Positions 56,309 to 64,000 of a stretch of DNA of 64,000 bases are shown one piece after another (the first letter of the stretch is position 1; each line of letters starts with the position of its first letter). The DNA lies in contig CAWWAF010000002.1 of assembly GCA_963934795.1 (NCBI GenBank), positions 31,532-95,531 on the forward strand, in the 5' to 3' direction. The notes below the pieces were generated by a model. That model saw only the letters and a program-made list of their open reading frames with translations, did no database searches and was not told the DNA's origin. Source of the DNA: UBA8438 sp963934795. GTDB taxonomy: Bacteria; Acidobacteriota; Vicinamibacteria; Vicinamibacterales; UBA8438. The translations under genes were made by a program, and so were the position numbers.

Positions 56309-57759
56309 GCGGTCTCCGAGCTCTCTGCCTCAGTCGGCGCCGGCCCGGCTTGTCGAAGCGCCGACACCAATCGGTTCGCCAAGCCCCCAATAGACCCCGC
56401 TCCCAACGTCACCACGAGATCGCCCGCTCTGGCGAGGTCGATAACCAGCGGAATGGCCTCGTCGATCCCCGCCACGCAATGGACGGGCTTGGCGGTTTCC
56501 GTTCGGACCGCCTGAGCCACACGCTCAGTCGTGACCCCAGGGAGGGGCATCTCCCCGGCCGAAAAAATGTCTAGCAGCACGACGAGGTCAGCGACGGCCA
56601 GCGCTCTCGCGAACTCGTGAAGCAGCCGGGACGTGCGCGAATAGCGGTGAGGCTGGAACACGACGATGAGCCGATGTGGACCTTGGTCTCGGGCCGTCGC
56701 CAGCGTTGCTGCGATCTCGGTCGGGTGATGCGCATAGTCGTCGACGACGCGCACGCCGCCGACCTCCCCCTTGAGCTGGAACCGGCGGTCGATACCCGCA
56801 TAGGCCGCTAGCGCGGTCGCAACGCGACTCGGACCCACCCCTGTCTCAAGACCCACCGCAAATGCGGCCAGCGCGTTCAGTAAGTTGTGCCGACCGGGCA
56901 CCGCGACTGTCAACGGTGTCGGCTGCGTGTCTCGACGACGTGTGTCGCGAACCAGGCAATGAGAGCCGGTCGGACCGCAGACGACGGTGTCACCGGTGAT
57001 GTCAGCCCCGGGGGCGTCCAGCCCGTAGGTCACCACCCGGCGTTCGACCCGATCCCGCAGCAGCGCAAGCTCTGGGTCGTCGGCGCACAGCACCACCGCG
57101 CCGGACGGGGTCACGCGGTTGGCAAAATCGACGATGGTGTCCCGGAGTGCGTCCAGTGTCCCGTAGTGATCCAGGTGTTCTTCCTCGAGATTGGTCAGCA
57201 CCGCGATGTCCGGGGTCAGCTCCAGCAACGAACGCTCGCTCTCGTCGGCCTCCACCACGAAGTGACGCCCCTTCCCCACCCTGGCGTTGCTCCCGAAGCT
57301 GCCGACCCTGGCGCCGATCAGCGCCGACGGATCAAACCCACACTCGGTGAGCATCACAGCCACCATCGAGGACGTCGTACTCTTGCCGTGTGTGCCGGTG
57401 ACGGCGACCGTGGAGCGCGACCGCGACAGACCGGCCAACATCACACCGCGCTGCAGCACCGGCAATCGACGACGACGTGCCTCTTGGACCTCGGGGTTCT
57501 CCTCCCGGATGGCGGCGGAGATCACGACCGCGTCCGCCTGGCCAACCCAGCGCGCGTCATGCCCGGTCTGTACCTCCACACCACGCTCCTGGAGCCCGAC
57601 CGTGGCCGCCGACGCGGTCAGGTCAGACCCGCTAATCTCGTATCCGAGCGCGCTCATCATCACCGCGAGACCGCTCATGCCAATGCCACCAATGCCCACA
57701 AAATGGACCCGACGCACGTGAGGCGGAAGTCCGTGGGCTTCCCCTGGTCCAGTCACCAC
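56305..57759 (-). CDS. murC: UDP-N-acetylmuramate--L-alanine ligase
   Basis: MurC adds L-Ala to UDP-MurNAc. The 484-residue Mur ligase has 'RVHFVGIGGIGMSGLAVMMS', the ATP site 'TVAVTGTHGKSTTSSMVAVM', 'VLTNLEEEHLDHYGTLDALR', 'VVDDYAHHPTEIAATLATAR' and 'IVVFQPHRYSRTSRLLHEFA'. It overlaps murG by 7 bp and ftsQ by 4 bp, a tightly packed operon. Confidence 0.97.
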   Translation of the reverse strand: MVTGPGEAHGLPPHVRRVHFVGIGGIGMSGLAVMMSALGYEISGSDLTASAATVGLQERGVEVQTGHDARWVGQADAVVISAAIREENPEVQEARRRRLPVLQRGVMLAGLSRSRSTVAVTGTHGKSTTSSMVAVMLTECGFDPSALIGARVGSFGSNARVGKGRHFVVEADESERSLLELTPDIAVLTNLEEEHLDHYGTLDALRDTIVDFANRVTPSGAVVLCADDPELALLRDRVERRVVTYGLDAPGADITGDTVVCGPTGSHCLVRDTRRRDTQPTPLTVAVPGRHNLLNALAAFAVGLETGVGPSRVATALAAYAGIDRRFQLKGEVGGVRVVDDYAHHPTEIAATLATARDQGPHRLIVVFQPHRYSRTSRLLHEFARALAVADLVVLLDIFSAGEMPLPGVTTERVAQAVRTETAKPVHCVAGIDEAIPLVIDLARAGDLVVTLGAGSIGGLANRLVSALRQAGPAPTEAESSETA

Positions 57760-58853
57760 CGCGCTAGCCGCTCAGCGCGGTCCACAATGAGGCGGGCCGC
57801 GTCCGGGCTGGCCAGGGTTCTCGCGGCCTCGGCCATCCGCAGGCGTCTCGGCCCGTCGTCTATGAGCGCAAGCACCCGCGCCGCCAATGTCTCACCCGAC
57901 AACTCCGATTGCGGGAGCAATTCCCCGGCCCCGTGGCGCGCTAGCACCTGCGCATTGACACGCTGGTGATCATCCGCCGCCCCTGGCAGCGGAATGAGCA
58001 GCGCGGGACGCCCCACCGCCGCAAGCTCGGCGAGCGTGGTCGCACCCGCTCGACAGACAACGAGGTCGGCCTCATCCATCAGCTCGACCATTTCCTCAAA
58101 GAACGGCTCAACACGCGCCTCCAGTCGAGCCCGTTGGTACGCGCGCCGCACCTCCGCGCAGTCTCGTTCGCCGGTCTGATGGGTCACGGCCAACGTCCCG
58201 GCTCGTGCCGCGAATGCTCGCGCGGCGTCGATCATGGCCACGTTGATCGCATGTGCGCCCTGGGACCCGCCGATCACCAGCAGACGCGCGCGCGCCCTGG
58301 TCCTCGACTGCGGCGGCGACCTCGGCGTCGACTCGGAAAAGCCGACGCGGACCGGATTGCCACTGACGAACGCCTTGCCGCGAAAGTAGGGAAGGGCCGC
58401 ATCGTGTGACACCGCCGCCGCGGTCACGACTCTCGCCAACAGTCGATTGGTCATCCCAGGCAACGCGTTTTGTTCGAGCAACAGCGTCGGCGTCCCGCGA
58501 CAGGCCGCCATCAAGACGACCGCGCCCGATGAATAGCCGCCAAGCCCGATGACCAGGTCGGGTCTCACGCGCGACAGGACGCGCCAGGCGTCCCAGGCAC
58601 TGAGGGGCAGCAACGCGAGCCCACGCACGAGGGCCCCAACCGACTTGCGCTTGAGCCCGGCGCTGCGCACCTGCGCGTGGTCGAAGCCGTGCCGCGCGAC
58701 TTCCCGCGTCTCCAGCGCCCGCCCAGTGCCAGCGAACACCACATGTGCTGTCGGTCGTCGCCGACGCAGCTCCTGCGCCACCGCGATACCGGGATAGAGG
58801 TGTCCCCCGGTGCCCGCGCCACACAACAAAACCCTGGCTGCTCGATCGGTCAT
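57753..58853 (-). CDS. murG: undecaprenyldiphospho-muramoylpentapeptide beta-N-acetylglucosaminyltransferase
   Basis: MurG makes lipid II by adding GlcNAc to lipid I on the inner face of the membrane. The 366-residue GT-B enzyme has 'VLLCGAGTGGHLYPGIAVAQ', 'LVIGLGGYSSGAVVLMAACR', 'LLEQNALPGMTNRLLARVVT', 'ARLLVIGGSQGAHAINVAMI' and the UDP-binding 'DLVVCRAGATTLAELAAVGR'. It lies between ftsW and murC. Confidence 0.96.
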   Translation of the reverse strand: MTDRAARVLLCGAGTGGHLYPGIAVAQELRRRRPTAHVVFAGTGRALETREVARHGFDHAQVRSAGLKRKSVGALVRGLALLPLSAWDAWRVLSRVRPDLVIGLGGYSSGAVVLMAACRGTPTLLLEQNALPGMTNRLLARVVTAAAVSHDAALPYFRGKAFVSGNPVRVGFSESTPRSPPQSRTRARARLLVIGGSQGAHAINVAMIDAARAFAARAGTLAVTHQTGERDCAEVRRAYQRARLEARVEPFFEEMVELMDEADLVVCRAGATTLAELAAVGRPALLIPLPGAADDHQRVNAQVLARHGAGELLPQSELSGETLAARVLALIDDGPRRLRMAEAARTLASPDAARLIVDRAERLARW

Positions 58854-58886
58854 TTGACTCGACGACGTGACGGCATCGGGTGATCC

Positions 58887-60008
58887 TCATGCGTCGGCCG
58901 AAGCGTGTTCTGACACATTCAGGAGGATGCCCATTCCCAGAAGACTGATCAGCAACGACGACCCCCCGTTGCTTACGAACGGCAGCGGGATCCCCTTGGT
59001 CGGCATCATCCCCAACACGACACTGATATTCACGAACGCCTGAAACGCCACCATCATGGTGAATCCCAGGGCCAGAAAGGACCCGAATCGATCGGGCGCC
59101 GTCATGGTGACCCGCAAGCCGCGCCAGACGATGACGCCGAAGCACGCCAGCACGGCCGACGCGCCGAGGAGGCCGGTCTCCTCAGCGATCACGGCGTAGA
59201 TGAAGTCGGTGTGCGGAGCGGGCAAGTAGAACAACTTCTGGACCCCGGCCATGAGTCCCTGTCCAAACAGACCACCTGTCCCCACAGCTATCTGCGACTG
59301 AATGATCTGGAACCCGTCTCCGAGGGGGTCGGCCCAGGGGTCAAGGAATGCCAGGAGGCGGCGTCGCCGGTACTCGGCGCTGGCCAACACCACGAACAGC
59401 AGCGGCGCCATCACCAGAGCCAGTCCTATCAGATAGCGATAGTTGAGGCCGGCCGCAAACACCATGATTCCGACAATCGCCAGGACCGTGAAGGCCGTCC
59501 CGAAGTCCGGCTCCAACACGATCAGACCGCAGATCACACCTGTGACCACGGCGATCGGTCCCAACGCATGGGTGACGCGATCGATCGTGTCCATTCGACG
59601 CTCGAGCAGCGACGCGGTGAAGATGATCACCGCCACCTTGGCGAACTCGGACGGCTGCACGCCGATGCCCCCCACGGCAAACCACCGTCGTGTCCCGTTG
59701 ACTGGATCAAAAAAGAAGACGAGCACCAACGCGGCCGTGCTCACCCCAAGTGCGGTCCAGATCACCACTGGTTGTCTCCACACCCGGTAGTCGATCCGCA
59801 TAACCGCAATCAGCAGACAGAGCCCGAGCACCGTCCAGGTCACCTGCTTGAATAGAAAAAAATACGGAGGCTGCTGATAGAGGTCGACGGCGAGAAACGC
59901 CGATGCGCTGTAGACCATGACCACGCTGACGCAGACCAACAGCATGGTGGCGGCGAAAAGAAACTTGTCTGACTTCAGCGTTCTGGCCATGCTCGCCACC
60001 TGCTCCAC
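58887..60008 (-). CDS. ftsW: lipid II polymerase FtsW
   Basis: FtsW is the division-specific SEDS glycosyltransferase. The 373-residue protein has ten membrane helices, 'PVNGTRRWFAVGGIGVQPSE' (conserved in SEDS enzymes), 'LEPDFGTAFTVLAIVGIMVF' with the conserved Asp region, and the C-terminal 'TKGIPLPFVSNGGSSLLISL'. Next to murG it is FtsW rather than RodA, by context. 380 bp of non-coding DNA with an inverted-repeat element separate it from murD. Confidence 0.94.
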   Translation of the reverse strand: MEQVASMARTLKSDKFLFAATMLLVCVSVVMVYSASAFLAVDLYQQPPYFFLFKQVTWTVLGLCLLIAVMRIDYRVWRQPVVIWTALGVSTAALVLVFFFDPVNGTRRWFAVGGIGVQPSEFAKVAVIIFTASLLERRMDTIDRVTHALGPIAVVTGVICGLIVLEPDFGTAFTVLAIVGIMVFAAGLNYRYLIGLALVMAPLLFVVLASAEYRRRRLLAFLDPWADPLGDGFQIIQSQIAVGTGGLFGQGLMAGVQKLFYLPAPHTDFIYAVIAEETGLLGASAVLACFGVIVWRGLRVTMTAPDRFGSFLALGFTMMVAFQAFVNISVVLGMMPTKGIPLPFVSNGGSSLLISLLGMGILLNVSEHASADA

Positions 60009-60126
60009 TCACGCGGTCGGTCACCCGGCATGCGACCCGACGTCCGCACGTCCGTTTTAGTGCCGGACTAAAGATCGGGCCACGCCGACCCGACATACCT
60101 GGTAGGACCGTGGTCCCAACCGGATA

Positions 60127-60255
60127 CGTGAGCAGTCAGCAGTCATCAGCCGGGCGCGGGGCGAAGACATCAACCTCGCAGACCAACACAGCCTGCGTTC
60201 CCAGCGGAAAACTCTTCGCCGCCACCACCCAACTGATGACTGCTCACTGCTCACG
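60127..60255. repeat. 129-bp MITE-like inverted-repeat element
   Basis: Terminal arms 60127-60149 and 60233-60255 are 23 bp with one mismatch. Each arm holds a 7-base tandem pattern (GAGCAGT, CAGCAGT, CATCAG). An inner GGCGAAGA/TCTTCGCC pair lies within the 83-bp centre. There is no coding potential, and no clear target-site duplication was seen. This is the longest gene-free region of the window (60009-60388) and it breaks an otherwise overlapping division operon. Confidence 0.65.
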
Positions 60256-60350
60256 ATTGACCCGCATCTATCCGAACTGATCCGCCAGTCCGGAGGCGAA
60301 ACACGTTGAACCTCGTGGACACCGCCGCATCCAGTGGTGCGACGCCCACC

Positions 60351-60392
60351 CGGTCGCTAAACCCCGGCGACTCGATGCCCTTCGGTCGCTAA
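60351..60392. repeat. direct repeat pair CGGTCGCTAA
   Basis: The 10-base sequence occurs at 60351-60360 and again at 60383-60392, 32 bases apart; the second copy contains the murD stop codon. It may be the trace of a duplication or insertion at the 3' end of murD. Confidence 0.4.
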
Positions 60393-61771
60393 CTTGTCGT
60401 GACGCGGGTCCTCGCGTCCTCCTGCAGGCGACCAACCGCCTGTTTGAACAACCTCCCCCGTTCGGCGTAATCCTTGAACATGTCCAGGCTTGCGCACGCG
60501 GGCGCCAACAGCACCGCCCCTCCTGGCGACGCGAGCCCATAGGCGACACTTACGGCGTCTTCGAGGGATGCGACCTCGACGACCCGAACCACCGCACCGT
60601 ACGCATCGAGAATCCTGTTGCGCGCCTCGCCGAGGGCGACCACGGCCTCAACCCGCGAGGCGATCAACGGCGCCAACAGCCCCAGGTCCCCGCCCTTGAA
60701 GCGGCCGCCCATGATGACGACAAGTTGGTGGCCACAGCTCTCCAGCGCACGCCTAGCGGCCTCGACATTGGTGGCCTTGGAGTCATTCACGAACCGCACG
60801 CCGGCCACCACGCCGACTGGCTCAAGGGCGTGTTCGAGCCCACCAAAGCGATCGACGGCCGCCGTCATGGCGCTGGCCGACACGCCGACCCGGTCGGCGA
60901 CGGCCGTCGCGGCAACCACGTCGCTCAGTAAGTGGTCTCCAAGCAGGTGGACCGCTGAGAGCGGCACGAGTGACTCGGCGCCGGTCGTGGTGCGGCGCAC
61001 AATCGCCTCACCGTCGACCCCCACACCATCATCGAGCGGCGTGTCGACGGCATACCGCACGCGCGAGGCACGGCTTCCGCGGGTCAGCCGCAGTACCTCG
61101 GGGTCGTCCGCGTTGACGACAAGCGTGTCGGATGCTTCCTGATTGGCGAATATCCGCGCTTTCGCCGCCGCATAGGCCTCAGGCCCATCGTGCCGATCGA
61201 GATGGTCGGTATGAAGATTGAGGAACACCGAGATCCACGGACGGAACGTGGTGGTGAGCTCAAGCTGAAAACTGGACACCTCGACCACGTGAATCGCCTC
61301 CGGCGTAGACGCTTCTACCTGCGTGCTCAAGGCTGTCCCCACGTTGCCACCGACCAAGGCCAACCGGCCACTGGCCTCCAGCATGCGACCAAGCAGCACC
61401 GTTGTCGTCGATTTACCCTTCGTGCCGGTGACGGCCACGATTCGCCCACGGACCCAGCGTGACGCCAGCTCGATTTCGCTGATGATCGGCACTCCGCGGT
61501 CGCGAGGACCGTCCAGCACGGACATGGTCGGGGGCACGCCAGGACTCAGTACCACCAGATCCGCAGCCGCCATCGTGTCGGGACGATGGCCACCCAGTTC
61601 CAGCTCGACGCCCTCGTCCGCCAACTGTCGGACCTCTGCCGCGACGTCGTGACGCTGTTCCGTGACCGTGACGCGCGCGCCACGCCGGGCCAACAGCCGC
61701 GCCGCGCCGACACCGCTGCGTGCGGCGCCAACCACCACGACATTCGCTCCCCGCACCGAGTATTCGGTCAT
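60389..61771 (-). CDS. murD: UDP-N-acetylmuramoyl-L-alanine--D-glutamate ligase
   Basis: MurD adds D-Glu to the precursor. The 460-residue protein has 'NVVVVGAARSGVGAARLLAR', 'LVVLSPGVPPTMSVLDGPRD', the ATP site 'IVAVTGTKGKSTTTVLLGRM', 'SVFLNLHTDHLDRHDGPEAY', 'RFVNDSKATNVEAARRAL' and 'VVIMGGRFKGGDLGLLAPLI'. It overlaps mraY by 4 bp at its 5' end and is followed by the repeat region. Confidence 0.97.
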   Translation of the reverse strand: MTEYSVRGANVVVVGAARSGVGAARLLARRGARVTVTEQRHDVAAEVRQLADEGVELELGGHRPDTMAAADLVVLSPGVPPTMSVLDGPRDRGVPIISEIELASRWVRGRIVAVTGTKGKSTTTVLLGRMLEASGRLALVGGNVGTALSTQVEASTPEAIHVVEVSSFQLELTTTFRPWISVFLNLHTDHLDRHDGPEAYAAAKARIFANQEASDTLVVNADDPEVLRLTRGSRASRVRYAVDTPLDDGVGVDGEAIVRRTTTGAESLVPLSAVHLLGDHLLSDVVAATAVADRVGVSASAMTAAVDRFGGLEHALEPVGVVAGVRFVNDSKATNVEAARRALESCGHQLVVIMGGRFKGGDLGLLAPLIASRVEAVVALGEARNRILDAYGAVVRVVEVASLEDAVSVAYGLASPGGAVLLAPACASLDMFKDYAERGRLFKQAVGRLQEDARTRVTTS

Positions 61772-62835
61772 CGCAGTTTCAAGCTCGCGAGACTAAAACA
61801 CGCGCACACCACCGCCACGATCAGGAAGCGGCTGATCACTTTGGGCTCGCTCCACCCGATCAGCTCGCAGTGGTGATGCAACGGCGCCATCCGAAATACA
61901 CGCTGCCCGGTGAGTTTGAACGACCCGACCTGGATGACGACCGACAGGAGTTCAATGGCGAAGACCGCGCCGACGATCGGCAGCAAGAGCTCCGTCTTGA
62001 TCAGGAGCGCGACCGTACCGAGCGCGCCACCGAGGGCCAACGACCCAACATCGCCCATGAACAGCTCGGCGGGGTAGGAGTTGTACCAGAGGAAGCCGAG
62101 TCCCGCGCCGACGAGGGCGCCGCAAAATATGGTCAGCTCGGCCGCTGGCGCGATGTGGACCAGCAGCAGATAGTCAGCGAAAATCGCGTGTCCAGTGACA
62201 TAGGCCAGCGCAGTGAGCGCCGCGGCCGCCACGGTGAAAATGCTGATGGCCAGCCCATCAAGCCCATCGGTGATGTTGACCGCGTTGGACGACGCGGTGA
62301 GTAGAAGCACCGCGAACGGCAGATACCACCACCCGAGATCAGGGGTCAGCCCCTTCAGAAACGGAAAAAAGAGCTCCGTGCTGTAGGCTCCTTCTCCGTT
62401 CAGCCACAGCAGCGCGAGCCCGACGGACACGCCAACCAAACCCTGGCCGAGCAGTTTGTAGCGTGGACGCAGCCCGTGATGGTTCTGACGCCCTATCTTC
62501 AAGTAGTCATCCAGGAACCCCACGCATCCGAACGCCGTGGTCGACAGCATGGCCACCCAGATGTACGCATTGGTCAAATCGCCCCAACAGAGGGTCGGCA
62601 CGAGCGCCGCCGCGAGGACGAGCAACCCGCCCATGGTGGGGGTCCCCGCCTTCTGCTGATGAGTCTCGGACAATTCGTCCCGCACGACTTGACCGATCTG
62701 AAAGTCGCGCAAGGTGCGGATCATCCACGGGGCCAGGAGGACACTGATCAGGAACGCGGTCGAACCCGCGGCGGCGGTACGGAACGTGATGTACTGGACC
62801 ACGTTTATCGGCGGATACAGCAGATGGAAGAGCAT
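61768..62835 (-). CDS. mraY: phospho-N-acetylmuramoyl-pentapeptide-transferase
   Basis: MraY makes lipid I by transferring phospho-MurNAc-pentapeptide to undecaprenyl phosphate. The 355-residue protein has ten membrane helices, 'HQQKAGTPTMGGLLVLAAAL', the aspartates in 'GCVGFLDDYLKIGRQNHHGL', 'SSNAVNITDGLDGLAISIFT' and 'FRMAPLHHHCELIGWSEPKV'. The ATG at 62835 shares its A with the murF stop (TGATG), so the genes are coupled; longer readings run into murF. Confidence 0.97.
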   Translation of the reverse strand: MLFHLLYPPINVVQYITFRTAAAGSTAFLISVLLAPWMIRTLRDFQIGQVVRDELSETHQQKAGTPTMGGLLVLAAALVPTLCWGDLTNAYIWVAMLSTTAFGCVGFLDDYLKIGRQNHHGLRPRYKLLGQGLVGVSVGLALLWLNGEGAYSTELFFPFLKGLTPDLGWWYLPFAVLLLTASSNAVNITDGLDGLAISIFTVAAAALTALAYVTGHAIFADYLLLVHIAPAAELTIFCGALVGAGLGFLWYNSYPAELFMGDVGSLALGGALGTVALLIKTELLLPIVGAVFAIELLSVVIQVGSFKLTGQRVFRMAPLHHHCELIGWSEPKVISRFLIVAVVCACFSLASLKLR

Positions 62836-64000
62836 CAGGTTCGCTCCGCCACGAGTCTGGTCACCACCGTCTCGGTGCGCACACCGCGTGACCCTTTGAC
62901 CAGTACCAAGTCGCCATCTCGCAACAACGGACTCAACCGCGCCGCCGCGGTCTCGCTGTCGTCGCAATGCAGGACGTCACCAGACCCAAGGCCCGCATCG
63001 ATCGCCGCCTTGCCGAGCGCCCGGGCTGGCCCGCCGCCCACGGTCACGAGTAATTCGACGCCGGCCGACGCCACGGCCCGTCCGGCGTCCGCATGCAACG
63101 ACTCCGCGTGTCGGCCGAGCTCCAACATCTCTCCGAGCACGGCAACACGACGTCCGTCCCGGCGGTCTTGCGCCAGGGTCTCGAGCGCGGTGATGACCGC
63201 GGTGGGGTTGGCGTTGTAGGAGTCGTCGACCAGCATCACGCCGTTCGCCAACCGATGGACCTGTCCACGTCCGGGAGGCGCCTCAACGGTGGCAACCCGC
63301 TCACTGGCGGCCGCGAGAGGGACCTGCAGCTGAATGGCCACGGTGAGGGCCGCCAACACATTGGCGAGATTGCCTCGACCGAGCAATGGTGTCGCGATCC
63401 GGGCCTGGCCAACCGGTGTGCGCACCACGGCCCGTGTGCCGTCGAGCCCACAGTCCTCAATCTCGGTCGCCGTGACGTCGGCTGCTTCACGCATCCCGAA
63501 CGTCGCCACACGACCGCGGCAGTTGGCAACCCGCGCCATCACACGTCCGTCATCGGCGTTCGCCACCACGACCGTCTCGTCAGTGGCACCATCCAGAATC
63601 TCAGCCTTCGCATCCGCGATCCCTTCGATCGACGGGAAGAACTCTGCGTGCGCCTCCGTCACGTTGGTCCAGACCCGGAACTCCGGTTCCGCGATCTCCA
63701 CCAAACGGGCGATTTCGCCTGGCGCGTTCATTCCCAGTTCCACCACCGCAATCTCGGGACGGGTTCGCAACTCGAGCAACGACAGCGGCAGACCGATCTG
63801 ATTGTTCAGGTTTCCCTGGCTCCGAAACACGCGGTAGCTGGACGCCAGCGCCGCCGCCGTCAACTCCTTCGTCGTCGTCTTACCCGCGCTCCCCGTGATC
63901 GCGACGACCCGTGCGCCGGAGGCACGACGCACATAACGACTTGCCATCTGCAATGCGGCCAACGTGTCTTCCACCACCAGCGTCGCACCCGACGACGCAC
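62835..64000 (-). CDS. murF: UDP-N-acetylmuramoyl-tripeptide--D-alanyl-D-alanine ligase (partial, N-terminus beyond window)
   Basis: MurF adds the D-Ala-D-Ala dipeptide made by Ddl. The 388 residues present include 'TLVVEDTLAALQMASRYVRR', the ATP site 'VVAITGSAGKTTTKELTAAA', 'NNQIGLPLSLLELRTRPEIA', 'VELGMNAPGEIARLVEIAEP' and 'VMLVDDSYNANPTAVITALE'. The open frame continues past 64000, so the start codon is outside; the missing part is likely about 60-90 residues. murE would be expected next upstream. Confidence 0.96.
   Translation of the reverse strand, partial: ASSGATLVVEDTLAALQMASRYVRRASGARVVAITGSAGKTTTKELTAAALASSYRVFRSQGNLNNQIGLPLSLLELRTRPEIAVVELGMNAPGEIARLVEIAEPEFRVWTNVTEAHAEFFPSIEGIADAKAEILDGATDETVVVANADDGRVMARVANCRGRVATFGMREAADVTATEIEDCGLDGTRAVVRTPVGQARIATPLLGRGNLANVLAALTVAIQLQVPLAAASERVATVEAPPGRGQVHRLANGVMLVDDSYNANPTAVITALETLAQDRRDGRRVAVLGEMLELGRHAESLHADAGRAVASAGVELLVTVGGGPARALGKAAIDAGLGSGDVLHCDDSETAAARLSPLLRDGDLVLVKGSRGVRTETVVTRLVAERT

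Noticed and set aside
60268..60549. A minus-strand open frame spanning the gap after ftsW and the murD end
   Set aside because: It overlaps the murD C-terminus out of frame and has an arginine/cysteine-rich random composition; the gap holds repeats, not a gene.

Overview
The window is a gene-dense, high-GC chromosomal segment from a Gram-negative (diderm) bacterium. LptD, a TonB/ExbB/ExbD set, an outer-membrane beta-barrel protein and FtsQ/FtsA/FtsZ show the envelope type. Several traits together fit Acidobacteriota, perhaps the Vicinamibacteria side: a DivIVA protein next to YggS in a diderm, a very proline-rich TonB protein, a K+-dependent type membrane pyrophosphatase, and many secreted TPR proteins. 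That placement is inference from gene content, not a search result. There is no rRNA operon, prophage, transposase gene, CRISPR array or recognisable defence island.

Layout. 1-9.5 kb: tail of an ABC exporter ATPase, secreted TPR and beta-barrel proteins, an SRPBCC protein, a two-gene ABC-2 exporter and an NTF2-like protein. 9.5-12 kb (minus): tonB-exbB-exbD-exbD with its own promoter and a clear terminator. 12.2-20.4 kb (minus): tgt-yajC-secD-secF-uppP-DUF502-hppA. 20.5-22.1 kb (plus): ddl and a short lysine/alanine-rich histone H1-like gene with a strong promoter and terminator. 22.2-24.4 kb (minus): a lipoprotein joining HEAT repeats to a cyclophilin domain. 24.5-32.5 kb (plus): deoxynucleoside kinase, accD, folC, lptD, a dTDP-glucose dehydratase-reductase pair and a secreted protein. 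32.5-34.2 kb (minus): thiC. 34.3-40 kb (plus): glyA, dinG-like helicase, TPR protein, yggS, divIVA. 40-44.5 kb (minus): DUF167, a frameshifted small membrane-protein gene, lepB, lepA, citrate synthase. 44.7-52.8 kb (plus): larB, mutS2, dnaG, rpoD, a CAU tRNA and a zinc-ribbon coiled-coil protein. 52.8-64 kb (minus): the division and cell-wall cluster murF-mraY-murD-ftsW-murG-murC-ftsQ-ftsA-ftsZ.

The genes are mostly housekeeping: protein export (SecDF-YajC, LepB), peptidoglycan precursors and division, lipid-carrier recycling (UppP), LPS assembly (LptD), the replication/transcription core (DnaG, RpoD, MutS2) and C1/folate metabolism (GlyA, FolC, ThiC). I found no convincing new multi-gene system. 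The less ordinary signals are: -10 boxes lying 6-12 nt before start codons without a Shine-Dalgarno sequence (thiC, tgt, the 31.9-kb gene and others), which suggests leaderless transcripts; an imperfect 23-bp inverted-repeat, MITE-like element splitting the division cluster; a small gene readable only through two frameshifts; the HEAT-cyclophilin lipoprotein; and a perfect 14-bp hairpin inside the ton/exb operon.
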